Shown here piece after piece: positions 1 to 10,365 of a DNA stretch of 64,000 nucleotides (position 1 is the stretch's first letter; each line of letters starts with the position of its first letter). The DNA is taken from contig CAVXXB010000008.1 of the NCBI GenBank assembly GCA_963765585.1, positions 620,001-684,000 of the forward strand, written 5' to 3'. Both the position numbers and the translations under genes were made by a program. A model generated the notes under the pieces. It saw only the letters and a list, made by a program, of their open reading frames with translations, ran no database searches and had not been told where the DNA came from. The DNA is from CAVXXB01 sp963765585 (lineage in GTDB: Bacteria > Calditrichota > Calditrichia > JAJRVZ01).

Positions 1-897
1 TGCTGAATAAAGGCATAATTCAAATCAAATCGATCAGTGGTTCCTTCGATAGCACCGGCACTGGATCCGCAGAATTCACCGGTTATAATAGCGGTTTTCC
101 ATACGCGGTCATTCAGCCCAGGATCAATTCCATTCAAACTTTCCAGATACCAGTTATTGGATCCCTCCGTGCCCAGACAATCATTGCGTATACCGCCGCC
201 ATGATCGGTTACATATTTTGTGGCAAAATCATCATCAAATGCAATGACCATACGCTTTGTCGGAAACGCTTCAAAATAATCATCCAGAATGGCTTTTTTT
301 GTTGCTTCGGTGCCGGCCAGATGTTGATTCAGCCAGACATGCCATTCTCCCCAGAATCCATATGACCCAATATCAATCCAGGCAACACGGGGATCCTGGT
401 CATAGCGCTGCCCCAATGCCATAATAAAATCATGATGTGCCGCCAGAAACAGAGAATCATCCCAGTCCGGCGCCATACCGTCATTTCCGTCAATAGAGTA
501 CGGACGCATGGCCACACCCTGATCTATCAGCCACTGTGGTGTATCATCCTGGCCGGAACCGGGAATTTCTGCAGCCACCCGGAAACCCAACACGCTTTCC
601 GGTTGAGGCAATATTGCCCCAGTTTCTTTCCAGAACAGACCATTTAAAGTTTCCTTTTTCGGGTTCAATGTCACGCCAACCGTAAGTGGCCTGCTGAAGT
701 TTAACTTCATAGACCGGGTTACCCACACCAACCCATGGTGCATATCCCTTAAAGGGATTTGGCAGGACATCCTCAATTTCAGTGAGTGTAATGCCATCAT
801 CCCCGCCATTCGATTCAGTGGAATTATCAGAACATCCGGGAGAAAGCAATGATAGTAAAAAAACAATTGCCACCGACAATGTTAGGTATATCTTCAA
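1..897 (-). pseudogene. DUF4874/DUF4832-like exported lipoprotein, frameshifted and cut by the window edge
   Basis: A TTG start at 897, six bases after the ribosome binding site AAGGAAG, opens a lipoprotein signal peptide ending LLSPGC. The mature start (NPFKGY, then GWRDIEPEKGNFKW) resembles the N-terminal part of DUF4874/DUF4832 proteins, a TIM-barrel, glycosidase-like family. The family's conserved region (here IDIGSYGFWGEWH) is also present, but in another frame: the first frame stops at 544, while the homologous sequence runs stop-free from about 580 to base 1. One extra base near 579-587 (TTTCCGGG on the coding strand) would explain this. The C-terminus is outside the window. Likely a surface or periplasmic glycan-active protein; substrate unknown. 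Whether the indel is real or an assembly error cannot be decided here. Confidence 0.72.
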
Positions 898-929
898 TAG
901 ATTCTTCCTTATATTATTCAAAATTTTGA

Positions 930-1106
930 ACTCGGAATTCGGAAATGGGAACTTGGAATTTGTTTCTGGCTATTGGCAATTTTTGAGTAGGGGATTCTTC
1001 GTCCGCCAGACGGCGGACTCAGAATGACACACAAATATTTCCATTAACCAATTACTAATTACCAATTCCCAGTTCCCAATTCCTAAAAACCAATAACTAA
1101 TTACTC
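930..1106. repeat. Intergenic repeat mosaic: heptamer array, REP-like hairpin, inverted heptamer array
   Basis: From 930 a degenerate heptamer array of the GGAACTT/GGAATTT type is followed by a palindromic REP-like module (GATTCTTCG...AGAATGACA, 991-1028). A second array in the opposite orientation follows (AATTACT AATTACC AATTCCC AGTTCCC AATTCCT, about 1047-1105). The last repeat ends at the stop codon of the upstream gene. The two arrays could pair as one long imperfect stem with the REP module at its tip. Confidence 0.7.
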
Positions 1107-3263
1107 TTAAAACTCAATCGTGGCCAATCCATATATATCTACATTCGGTATAGTAAAATGTACTAAACCAGCCTTTTCTTTGAATGCAACGGGCTGCATC
1201 TTACCAAGGTCCCCGCTATAACTTATTTTTTTGACTTTTTTTCCATCCGGAATCACGATCTGCAACTCCACATCATTTGCAGGAGTGATGGTGCCGTCCA
1301 AAATCACATCATAGTTAACCAGGTGTACCAATACCTTATCTTTTTCCTTATTGTTCATCGTACTCATTTCCAGATAAGGAGTGCCATTAACCAGTCGGGT
1401 TAGTTTGCCATCAAGCATCGTATTTATCTCAAGTGCTGCAAGTTCAAGATGCTTGCGAAGTTCCGGATCAATCCGGCCACGGGTATATCCTTCAGGCACA
1501 TCGGCAAAAACATCAGTCATCGCCGGACCGAATGTGGTGACATTTTTACCTGCTTTAGCCGGAATCAGAAATTTTGATGCAGGAATGGTGACGCGGTAGA
1601 TATATAATATTTCCGGTGCCAACTTGTTTTACAACTTTTTTTGTCGGATATACATTACTGCCCAAATGGCTTGCACCAGCGGGATCTCTTCTTGTGCCAG
1701 ATTATACTGATCTTTGGCACCACACTGGCCCAGCAGAACCAGATTCCCACCTTGTTCCACATATGAAATCAGGGCTTTTTGTTTTTCCTTGCTCAGCAAT
1801 GGTATATATGGCAAATAGATGAGATCAAAGCGCGACAGATCAGATTCCAGCAAATCTTTTTCAACAATGATGATGTGATTTATGCCTTTATCTGCCAATA
1901 CCCGCGATGCACTGAATGCAAAGCTTTGCTCATCTGCCAGATACTGATTTAACGAAGCCAGGACGGCAATATTTGCATCGAGATGGGCACCGGTCAGATC
2001 TGGCCGCTGTGACGCCAGAAATGAATATATTTGCGTGGCTCCCGGCGGCGTTTCCCGCTTTTCTCTAAATATAGCATGGTTGGCCACCGCCTCAGCGATA
2101 TTCATCTGTGCCATGGCGCTGAGACATTTCTCTGTCGGATCGGGAAAAATAGGCGGTGTGATCTCTGTGGCATATACGATCACGGGTTTGCCGTGTGATA
2201 CACCGGCCAGGAATTTCAAGGCCGGGCTGTTGGTTATTTTCACCCCTTCATCATTTTTGCGGGGTGCGGCATCAAGATACTCCTGCATTTCAGAATAAAT
2301 AAAATCATCATATCCTTCCGCAGCCAGCATTTCCATATTACCAGCCCCATCATAGGCAATCGGACCAAATCCAAAGCCACCAAATACATTGCCGGAAACC
2401 ATAAAATGCGGATTATACTTTCTGGCAGTAGTGCGCATATGTTTATGGAATTCTGCCACCTGATAACCGCGATAGGTGATCCATTCCATCCATAATTTTT
2501 CACCGCGTTTTTCCGGCAAAGTGATTTTATCATAATCATCAATACCATACTTCTTTTTGGCAACATCTTGCGGAATATTCGCTTTTAACCAATTGATAAA
2601 TCCGGCTTTTGAATATTTATCATAAGACGTTTCACTGGCAATATGCGTCCAGTCGATATATGAACCGTCGATTCCCGTTTCAGCCTGTGCACGCACTTTC
2701 CCTTCCATCATACGCACATAATGGGGATTAACCGGCACACCCCAGGCCTCAAAACCCTCATCCGTTTCCTGACCATACGGTGCATATCTGTAATATGGAA
2801 AGCTGCCATCCGGCCGGACCATCATCCAGGTGGATGGATCTTCATCAGGCTTTGGACCGATATAATCCTCAAAATCCGCCCATTCTTCATTGTAAAATCT
2901 GAGCAGATGAATCTGTTCCTTTAGGGGTGTATCACTATTCGATTTTGAGTCTCCGTTCAATGATGTGGATAAGTAGCGCAGGACTATATAGCCCTTGTCA
3001 TGATATTTCTTATTAAAGACCTTTGCTTCTTCCATTAGGCTGTCAAACTGTACACGTGTCACATAACCAAAATTTGGTGCACCGCTGCCAAATGTGACCG
3101 TCATATTATTCTTCTCAAGAAATTCAGGATTATTGCGGTGCCCCAGAATCCAGTGTCCCCAGTCCGTATTGGGTTTCCATTTGCTTTCCTTCTCTTGTAC
3201 ACAACCAAGAAGCAATATTGTGAGAATCAACATTACAATTTTTTTTACGATTTGATTAAACAT
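1107..3263 (-). pseudogene. TIM-barrel glycoside-hydrolase-like lipoprotein with GATase-like domain, broken by two compensating frameshifts
   Basis: ATG at 3263 follows GGAGG by seven bases and opens a lipoprotein signal (MLILTILLLGC). The barrel region contains the (beta/alpha)8 glycosidase-like segment TGIDGSYIDW, also found in the intact lipoprotein at 11625-13619. A GATase-like Rossmann domain of the beta-galactosidase trimerisation type follows near residues 430-520 (RFDLIYLPYIP, YVEQGGNLVLLG). The frame hits TAA at 1629-1627 and reopens in the same frame at 1622. Between about 1670 and 1590 the sensible sequence (SNVYPTK, then GTGNIIYLPR) lies in a third frame. Two opposite one-base indels are therefore needed to rebuild a protein of about 715 residues with a beta-sandwich-like tail. 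Probably an exported glycoside hydrolase of unknown substrate. Confidence 0.7.
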
Positions 3264-3309
3264 GCCAGTTCCTCCGGATTTTTATTGAAAAAGGTTTAAT
3301 TCATATTTT

Positions 3310-3340
3310 ACCACGAAGTGCACGAAGAACACGAAAAAAT
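3310..3340 (-). repeat. Leader repeat of the CTTCGTG-CACTTCGTGGT type
   Basis: On the coding strand of the downstream gene the sequence reads TTCGTGTTCTTCGTGCACTT and then CGTGGTAAAA, an approximately 9-bp-period repeat about 45 bases upstream of the ATG at 3263. Related copies stand in the same orientation before many genes in this window. Function unknown. Confidence 0.6.
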
Positions 3341-3413
3341 AATTAAGACTCCCTATCTTAGGGACTCGTGGACTTAGGTGCTGTTAAACTTTGTCACTTT
3401 GTCTCTCCGTCGC

Positions 3414-5755
3414 TCATTCAAAACTCAGGACCAGTTTATTTGCCCCGCTTTTTGGATTAACGTTCAAGACATACTTATTTACATCCTTGATCATTTCGAT
3501 TTTCTGATCATTGAGCATTGCTGATTTTATTTCATCCTTACTAACTAATTTAATTTGCCCAGGGTCCCCTTCCTTACCGGACAGATGCAACAGAATTTCA
3601 TTTTCTTTTTCTTCAAGTCGTGAAATTAAAACATTTGCAGATGTTACCATCAGACCTGTCTTTTTTAAGGGTTGTAATTGAATGGTCCGATCCGAAGTGA
3701 CATACCCCTTTAAACTATTTGAACCATTCCTGCCCCACTCATAGCCATCCGCATTTAACAGTACTGGTCCCGGACCGGTGTTAAATGTAAATTTGGCCCG
3801 GTTTTTTGTTATTAACTTTACTGACAGTGTCTCGCCGGTCTTTTCAATCACCGGCATTCTTTTTGATACAAAACTGAGATGGGTCGTTTTTGCAGTTTCC
3901 GGCCCCAAAATCACTTTTATTTTTGCCGTAGATTGAGTCAGATTTGGAAGAATAACCGTGTGATCGTTGAAAGCAAAATGCGCTTTATCATCAATAAACA
4001 CCTGTTGAATTTTCTGCACGGTATTATTTATCCGCAGTCCCATACTGCCCGTATATTCACGACACATTTTCCGGTTCAATGCCAGTGAGATCAAGATTAA
4101 ATTCGATCATATTATCCTCATGTTTGCCAGGAATAACTGCATTGCGCCATCATGATCAGTTTATTCTGCAAATCGTATGGATCAGGGCAATATATATCAT
4201 TTGTTTTAAATTTTGCTTTCATGGCATCATATAGTGCAATATTGCTTTTATTGACAATGCGGTCCTTGCCGTACTGTGGCTGGCTGGTAATCGAGTAGTC
4301 ATGCCACATCTCATTAAAGATCACACCCCGGCCAATATTTTCATTCATATGATCAAAAATGCTTTCCTCGTATGCTGTGATCTGGGCAGTAGTGTAACTC
4401 CAGGTGGGATCATAAAACCATTGATAATCCGGCGATGGTGTATTTTCCAGAACGACAAAATTCTTATGCTTTTCGTTAAACCAGGTAAAATTACCAAATC
4501 CGATGGGCATATCCTGTTCAAAACCATGGGTCATATAAAAACCGAATCTCTGAGCCACTTCGTTATAGTCATTCATACGAATGGTATTACCAGGATTAAT
4601 GAAACAATCTACTTTACCAATATCATACCCATAATCAGACATATTGAATTCAATTTCCTTGATTGCCCCGTCCAGTTCTTCCTGCCAGCGTTTCTCGGTC
4701 ATCTCCTGGTTGATTCTGTGGAATGCGCTATGGGTGCCAATGACACCACCGGCATCTTCCAGTTTTTTACCCAGGGGTGCCAGATCCTGCCAGCCTGCCT
4801 TAGTAGCGGTGCTTGAAACCCAGGCATATAATGGCACCACCCCGGTTTCATTGGCGATATCGATCAGGTAGTTTATCGTACGTATCTGGGCATCCAGATT
4901 TCCACTGGCATCGGCATCCAGCCTGATAATCGCGGACATTTCCGCATTGGAAACCTGTAATGAGGGAATGGGCAGATCTGTATCGCCATATACCGACCAA
5001 TACAAGGTCTGGATCAATACATTGAAAATCTCATTCTTATAAAATACCTGTGGTTTGTTGTTGCGGAAAAATGAGGGAACACCCGACCAGGTGCTGAAAT
5101 CATTGACCAGAACCATGCGGTTCTTTTCATTTGCACGCACTGATAGAAACGGATAAGTTTTGCTTTCATCGGTCATTTCCAGCAGTACCTGTGCCCCGTC
5201 ATTAAAACCCTGAATGTTCAAACCATTGACCAGGTGTTGCGTGACATACTGCGATTTCTCAAAAGTTCTGGTAATAAAATGAGAATCATCACTAACCCGG
5301 ATGCGATAATTGTCGTTCCCTTTAAATCCATCATATTTTAAATTGAGCAGTTCGTCCAGATCGCTGTGATCACGCTCGCGTGCTTTTTCATCATAAAAAC
5401 CAAGCGTACCATCCACGATCAGATTACCGCCATTTTTCAGATAGAGTTCAAGCATAGATACCAAAGACTCATAATCTACTTCACTGATATAATTACACTG
5501 ACCAAAGATTAGGCAATCAAAGCGTTCCGGCTTCTCCAGTGTTTTAAGATCCTCTATAAATAAGCATTCATAGGGAACTCCGGCCAGATTAACTACGCCG
5601 CCCCAGCCATGAGCGGCCATTTGCGTCACACCCCAATGGTGTTCAAAACTGGCTTTACTGATGATAATACCTACCCGAGGCCCATCGCTATCCATATCTG
5701 AGAACACGCTTTGTACTCCGAACAAGATTATCAGAACCAGTACCCAATATTTCAT
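3414..5755 (-). pseudogene. GATase1-like/NodB-like polysaccharide deacetylase, exported; frameshifted near the C-terminus
   Basis: ATG at 5755 follows GGAGG and opens a signal peptide (YWVLVLIILFGVQSVFSD). Residues about 25-260 form a GATase1-like Rossmann domain (FDCLIFGQCNY, KNGGNLIVDGT). Residues about 270-520 look like a NodB-type polysaccharide deacetylase: an acidic motif RLDADASGN replaces the usual TFDD, and GTHSAFH supplies an H-S-x-x-H metal-binding motif. The frame stops at 4118. The coherent continuation is AVIPGKHEDN to LTGIEPENVS in a second frame, then REYTGSMGLRI to the end at 3414 in a third, a beta-sandwich tail. Two indels (near 4140 and 4070) are needed. The role would be removing acetyl groups from exported glycans; this is inferred from fold and neighbourhood. 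Confidence 0.68.
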
Positions 5756-5792
5756 TTTTCCTCCAATATCGTAAACCGAGATGTAAAAGATT

Positions 5793-6049
5793 ACCACAGA
5801 TGAACACAGAGTTGATTTCAAGATTTAGGATTAGATATTAGAATTTGCACTTGGCGAAAAAATTCAAGTCAACAAGCAAATAACAAATAACCAATCCTCT
5901 ATTTCTGAGCATGAGATTCTTCGCTTCGCTCAGAATGACAAATAATATATACCCAAGAACCAATTACAAATTACAAATTACTAATTACTAACAACCAATT
6001 CCCAGTTCCCAATTCCAAATCCCTAATTACTAAATGCCGCTCAATTGAA
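5793..6049. repeat. Intergenic repeat mosaic with leader repeat, REP hairpin and heptamer arrays
   Basis: In order: a leader repeat (ACCACAGATGAACACAGAG on plus, 5793-5811; sense toward the gene starting at 5755), a short GATTAGA-type array (5822-5850), a REP-like module (GATTCTTCGCTTCGCTCAGA, 5913-5940), then a heptamer array AATTACA/AATTACT/AATTCCC (about 5963-6035) that runs into the 3' end of the next gene. Confidence 0.7.
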
Positions 6050-7162
6050 TTAAATCCGTATAAAAATCTTTCGCTTGTACATCCAGAAAGTGATATACCA
6101 GAGGCAGAACCAGACGACAAAACCGGTCAGGATTTCCGCCGTCACCGTACCCATCCAGGAAAATATTGCTGAGGTAAACGGTATAACAATAGTATGAACC
6201 AGATCTGCCCCACCCACATGGGCAAAAAGATATATGAATAATGGATTCATACCGACAATTATCAGAAACTTTGCCCATTTTTGTATTTTTTTGATATCGA
6301 TCAGCCAATAAGAAAATGCCAGCGCCAATACGGTCCATCCGCCACTATATATTACAAATGAGCTTGTACTGATGCGCTTGATGATCGGTGTAACGAAGTC
6401 GAGAGCAAATCCGAGAACAATACCTGTAAGACCTGCTAAAACCAGTACTTTCAGTTTTTGCATGGCAGGCCGTTCGGACATCAGGAATTGACCGGTAATG
6501 ACGCCCCATATGGTATGTGCTGCGGTTGGGAACGCATTAAAGTTTGCCCAATACCCATTTGAAAGATCACCGGATACCAATAAATCAAACCAGGCGCCAA
6601 AATTTTTACCCGCTGTAAATGGTTGATCAAAACCTGCAACCGGAAAAGTCCGGTAAAGAATCTCCACCACAGCCAGTATGGCAATTGATATGATGAATTG
6701 TTTTTTCCAGCTGAAATTCATCAGAAAAAACGCAATAATATAAGTAACACCCAATTGGGCCAACACATTTTGAAAGTGGAAGGTTATTTTTCCCGGGCTG
6801 ATGCAGTACAGCGCCCAACCGAGTAAAAACATGATTATTGCTCTTCTGATAGCATGATTTCGTATGGCAGAGTAACTATCTCCGCGTGCCGTGCGGTTGC
6901 GTACAGAATACGGAATAGCCACACCCACAATAAACATAAAAAATGGCTGTATCAAATCCCAAAATCTCATGCCATGCCAGGGGTGGTGGTGTAATTGCTC
7001 ACCGATAAAATAGATGAGGGTTCCTTCCAATGCCGGATCTACCATGGCATTGAACAGTACCGTCCACTCTGCAATCAGCAGGAACATGGTAAACCCGCGG
7101 AAAAAATCAAGCGAGATCAGCCGTCCCTGCTCTTCGTTCCTTAAATTTATATCCTCAGTCAT
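6050..7162 (-). CDS. HGSNAT-like transmembrane acetyltransferase (DUF5009/COG4299), copy 1
   Basis: A 370-residue polytopic inner-membrane protein with about ten hydrophobic helices. The N-terminus RLISLDFFRGFTM and the segment HHHPWHGMRFWDLIQPFFMF match the catalytic region of heparan-alpha-glucosaminide N-acetyltransferase (HGSNAT) relatives. The H-x-x-W-x-G spacing places His59 where the family's acetyl-carrying histidine lies. Family members move acetyl groups from cytosolic acetyl-CoA across the membrane to hexosamine on the far side. It sits between the exported oxidoreductase and deacetylase genes, so modification of periplasmic amino sugars is likely. The region just before the gene holds a leader repeat (7196-7217). 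A second member lies at 45760-46995. Acceptor specificity is inferred, not shown. Confidence 0.85.
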   Translation of the reverse strand: MTEDINLRNEEQGRLISLDFFRGFTMFLLIAEWTVLFNAMVDPALEGTLIYFIGEQLHHHPWHGMRFWDLIQPFFMFIVGVAIPYSVRNRTARGDSYSAIRNHAIRRAIIMFLLGWALYCISPGKITFHFQNVLAQLGVTYIIAFFLMNFSWKKQFIISIAILAVVEILYRTFPVAGFDQPFTAGKNFGAWFDLLVSGDLSNGYWANFNAFPTAAHTIWGVITGQFLMSERPAMQKLKVLVLAGLTGIVLGFALDFVTPIIKRISTSSFVIYSGGWTVLALAFSYWLIDIKKIQKWAKFLIIVGMNPLFIYLFAHVGGADLVHTIVIPFTSAIFSWMGTVTAEILTGFVVWFCLWYITFWMYKRKIFIRI

Positions 7163-7195
7163 ACATAATCCTCAATAGGTGTTGTCAAATACTGA

Positions 7196-7355
7196 ACCAC
7201 TAAGACACAAAGAAATAAACCAGTACTTAACGTTCCCAAGTACAACTTGGGAACGAGTCAATATATTGGCTATTTCAACTTTGTCACTTTGTCACTTTGT
7301 CGCTTTGTTTCTTTGACTCTTCTTTCCTTAGTGCCTTTGAGTCTTTGTGGTTACT
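7196..7355. repeat. Leader repeat, GTTCCCAAG hairpin and 8-bp-period TTTGTCAC array
   Basis: The block carries a leader-type repeat (ACCACTAAGACACAAAG, 7196-7212), a palindrome GTTCCCAAG-TACAA-CTTGGGAAC (7234-7256) and an 8-bp-period run (TTTGTCAC TTTGTCAC TTTGTCGC TTTGTTTC, about 7280-7315). A leader-like TTTGAGTCTTTGTGGTTAC (7335-7355) points toward the 3' end of the neighbouring gene. Confidence 0.65.
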
Positions 7356-7362
7356 TTTCGGC

Positions 7363-8610
7363 TCATCCCGAGTACTCCGGTTTCCAATATTGGATATTAC
7401 CGCTATACATGGCTTTTAATGCCAGATCTACTGCAATGGCTACATTACGGCCATTATCGATGCTTGAAGTGGGTGATTTTCTGGTGTGTACAGCTTCCAC
7501 AAATTCTGAAAACATGGCGCTGGTGGTTTCCAGATCATCTTTTGTATTATTCTCCACGGTGATTGGGATCGGTTCGCTCCGGGCCCAGGCTTTACGTGTG
7601 GCACTGGTGATGGCATCAACGCTTTGCAGTTCTTTATCATCCAGTTCCTGTTTTACTTTACTGGGTTCTGAATAAAAATTTGCCGTCTGCCCCTCTTCTT
7701 TACTGATGGCAATGGTACCTTCGGAACCCATAATCACCACAGATACATTCTCAAATGCATTGCTGGTTATTGCCTGAAATGTTGCTTTTATCCCGCCGGG
7801 GTATTCAAATATGGTATTCACATTATCAAAGGTTTCACGACCGTCTTTCCAGTAATCGATTCCGCCAAAACCGATGACTTTTTCAGGCACCGCATCAAGT
7901 ACCCAGTTGACGATATTGATATGATGCGAACATAACTCGGCCATGAGTCCGCCGGAATATTCGCGATACATTCGCCAGTTAAGAATCCGTTCCAGACTGG
8001 GATCATCCAGTTTGGAGCGCCAGTTGGTATTGCGGTTATAATTGCAGCGGATATGAGTAATCTGGCCACACTCGCCATCCTTTACCATTTCGTGAATCTT
8101 TTTAAACAGCGGGCTGCTTTGCCATTGATAGCCCACCTGGAAAACCCTATCAGATTGTTTGACTGCCTGGGATAATTTTAATGCCTCTTCTGTATTGAGC
8201 GTCATAGTTTTTTCACAGATGATGTCTTTACCGGCAGCCAGTGCATCCAGAGCCATCTGATAATGCAAATGCTGCGGTGTTGCGATTAAAACTGCATCAA
8301 TATTTTTATCTTCAAGCAGTTTGCGGTAATCGTCATATCCTTTTGCCCCTGGTTCTGCTTCTTTTAAACCGTTTTCAAGATGTTTTGGCAAAATATCACA
8401 GCAGGCAACCACCTCTATACCCGGTGTGACTTTAAGGATATATGCTTCCCATTCACCGCGATCACCAGTGCCTATAATGCCCAGACGGATTGGATCTGCA
8501 TTTCTATCCTGATTTTGCATCAGATTTGATGCGGCCAGACCAAATGGCATAGCCGCTGTGGCCGCTGCACCTATTTTCATAAACTTACGTCGTTTCATGT
8601 TTTTACTCAT
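7363..8610 (-). CDS. Tat-exported Gfo/Idh/MocA family NAD(P)-dependent oxidoreductase
   Basis: A 415-residue protein. A twin-arginine signal (KRRKFMKIGAAATAA) at the N-terminus predicts folded export with cofactor bound. The Rossmann motif is IRLGIIGTGDRG, followed by the family signature EKTMTLN (usually EKP-) and a C-terminal alpha/beta domain with ELCSHHINIVNW. It differs from the GH109 member at 37185, lacking the NGNLYPTHGLGP segment, so I call it an oxidoreductase or redox-type glycosidase of unknown substrate rather than GH109. Its neighbours are a membrane acetyltransferase downstream and two paralogous exported proteins upstream. Complete and in frame; the ATG at 8610 is followed directly by the Tat signal. 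Confidence 0.88.
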   Translation of the reverse strand: MSKNMKRRKFMKIGAAATAAMPFGLAASNLMQNQDRNADPIRLGIIGTGDRGEWEAYILKVTPGIEVVACCDILPKHLENGLKEAEPGAKGYDDYRKLLEDKNIDAVLIATPQHLHYQMALDALAAGKDIICEKTMTLNTEEALKLSQAVKQSDRVFQVGYQWQSSPLFKKIHEMVKDGECGQITHIRCNYNRNTNWRSKLDDPSLERILNWRMYREYSGGLMAELCSHHINIVNWVLDAVPEKVIGFGGIDYWKDGRETFDNVNTIFEYPGGIKATFQAITSNAFENVSVVIMGSEGTIAISKEEGQTANFYSEPSKVKQELDDKELQSVDAITSATRKAWARSEPIPITVENNTKDDLETTSAMFSEFVEAVHTRKSPTSSIDNGRNVAIAVDLALKAMYSGNIQYWKPEYSG

Positions 8611-8671
8611 TTTGCATACTCCTAAATATTATATCGATTTTTGATTGCTCATATACCATAATAAAAAATTA

Positions 8672-8876
8672 ACCACAGAGAACACGGAGAGAAGTAATGA
8701 GTGATTAGGAATTGGTAATTAGTAATTTGTAATTGGTTACTGGGAATGTATTATTTGTCATTCTGAGCGAAGCGAAGAATCCCATACTCAGAAGTTGCCA
8801 ATAACCAACGGCTAACTGCCCATCGCCAAAAACAATCCCTCATCTCTAATTTCTAATCTCTACCCCTCTCCCTCTC
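8672..8876. repeat. Intergenic repeat mosaic (leader repeat, arrays, REP)
   Basis: In order: leader repeat (ACCACAGAGAACACGGAGAG, 8672-8691), heptamer array GATTAGG/AATTGGT/AATTAGT (8700-8742), REP-like module (GTCATTCTGAGCGAAGCGAA, 8758-8782), GCCAATAACCAACGGC array (8797-8826), then TCTAATTTCTAATCTC array (8841-8860). The arrays left and right of the REP are in opposite orientation, as in other spacers here. Confidence 0.7.
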
Positions 8877-10106
8877 TTATTGTAAAGTTTTAACAGCTAC
8901 TCTCAACGGATTTCTTAATTGATCCGTATAGTTCATAATTGTATCAAATTTATCATTATCATTGATAGAAAAAACCAGATATACATTTTCCTCTCTATAC
9001 CGGCTTCCTTTTGGTACATATGTCAGTTGATCGTGAATGAGACGCCGGTTCCAGTACTTTATTCCAGCCAGCCATTCCCCAATTTGAGTATGTGGTCGAT
9101 ATACCGGTGAATCGCCCCCAAATTGATTTGATATATCATATTTGATTCTGATACTTCCAAATGCCATGCCGGATTTTTTATTATAAAAACAGATCCATGG
9201 GGCGGTGTTTTCAATTGGTTCTGTTTCGAGTAATTCATGGCGATCCGTAAATGCAACATCCACAATATGTCCCGTTGGTCTTTGAAACGCGAGATCTGTA
9301 AACATACTGTCCATGGTCATTTCATCGTTACGTAACAATTCCAGCCAGATATCATCTGTCATTTCCATATCCGAATAAAAACGGAAATATGGCTGATCCG
9401 CATAAAATTTATATACCGCGGTTAACATTATTTGTGGATGATCTGGTGCCGGCCCTTTGCGTCTTGTCTCAACAAGATATGGCCCGTTAAACACCTGGTA
9501 TTGATCGGGTGATTGCCAATGGGCAATGGTGGTATACCATTCCAGTTCCGGTTTTTTAAAATTTGGTGCCCAGTGTACTCTGTCTTCTGCATTGGTCAAT
9601 AATTCATTGAATCCCAGTTTTACAAATAATTCACGGATCTGACCGGAATCATAACTTTGTGGTTCTATTTCGGGATTTTTTGTCAAATCAGCCCGGTAAA
9701 ACTTATTTTCGATAATCAAATCCAGATTTTCTCCGGATATCTTTAGATCGGTTGCAGAAGGTTCTGATTTTGAGCTGACTTTTAATCCAAATGCTTTTGT
9801 CTGATTAGCTAAAATAGAAACCGGAAAGATCAATTGTATGAGCGATATATTAAGCGAGTCGGTTTTGATATGATTGACTATTTGACAGGGAATGACTTCA
9901 CCGGTGTTCATATCCTGAGCGTTCCAATTTCCATCCATTGAATGAAGCTGCCCTGCGTCAAGTTGGAGTGAACACTCCACATATTCTTTACTGCGATCTA
10001 TCCCCGCTTCTTCACTCACAATTATCCTGGCCAGAATCTGATTATCAGCAAGCAGGCTGCTAAACGATATTGTAAAAAGATATATGCTAGTAAGAATTAA
10101 TTTCAC
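8877..10106 (-). CDS. Exported protein of unknown family, tandem paralogue A
   Basis: A 409-residue protein with a Sec signal peptide (LILTSIYLFTISFSSLLA, cut before DNQ). I do not recognise the family with certainty. It is rich in predicted beta-strands with charged/aromatic clusters (RVHWAPNFKKPE, GPYLVETRRKG, LLRNDEMTMDSMF, CFYNKKSGMAFGSIRIKY, KYWNRRLI). Together with the genomic setting, these would suit a polysaccharide-lyase-like or carbohydrate-binding beta-sandwich enzyme. The next gene upstream (10366-11637) is homologous along its whole length, so they arose by tandem duplication. Both follow a TIM-barrel lipoprotein. The localisation is well supported; the function is unknown. Confidence 0.82.
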   Translation of the reverse strand: MKLILTSIYLFTISFSSLLADNQILARIIVSEEAGIDRSKEYVECSLQLDAGQLHSMDGNWNAQDMNTGEVIPCQIVNHIKTDSLNISLIQLIFPVSILANQTKAFGLKVSSKSEPSATDLKISGENLDLIIENKFYRADLTKNPEIEPQSYDSGQIRELFVKLGFNELLTNAEDRVHWAPNFKKPELEWYTTIAHWQSPDQYQVFNGPYLVETRRKGPAPDHPQIMLTAVYKFYADQPYFRFYSDMEMTDDIWLELLRNDEMTMDSMFTDLAFQRPTGHIVDVAFTDRHELLETEPIENTAPWICFYNKKSGMAFGSIRIKYDISNQFGGDSPVYRPHTQIGEWLAGIKYWNRRLIHDQLTYVPKGSRYREENVYLVFSINDNDKFDTIMNYTDQLRNPLRVAVKTLQ

Positions 10107-10227
10107 CTGTCACCTGGTTTAATTTTAGACTGAATTTCTACTGTGTCCACTATTCAGTTATTTGTATTGCATTAACCATTGTTTACTGTTATTAATCTTT
10201 TCAGTTTTGAACTTGACATCATATGTC

Positions 10228-10295
10228 ATTCCGAACTTGATTCGGAATCCTCTAATAATCAATTACTTAGATCCTGAAACAAGTTCAGGATGACA
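10228..10295. repeat. Paired, inverted REP-like palindromes
   Basis: GTCATTCCGAACTTGATTCG (starting near 10231) and AGATCCTGAAACAAGTTCAG (starting near 10269) are two related palindromes in opposite orientation, about 15 bases apart, arranged like a BIME pair. The stem of the second is TCCTGAA-ACAAG-TTCAGGA. They lie in the 259-bp spacer between the two paralogues, which otherwise shows nothing recognisable. Confidence 0.7.
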
Positions 10296-10365
10296 CTAAG
10301 ATCATTACTTTTATAACCACATTTTCAGATAAAACTTTGTTTACACACAATCCGGATAGAACATA

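Noticed and set aside
4301..4816. Long antisense ORF (171 codons) opposite the deacetylase-like gene
   Set aside because: It is the mirror of a well-supported coding frame; no ribosome site and no recognisable content.
7363..8610. Assigning the first Tat-exported Gfo/Idh/MocA protein to GH109
   Set aside because: It lacks the NGNLYPTHGLGP and MMEN-NY segments that define the GH109 protein at 37185-38561.
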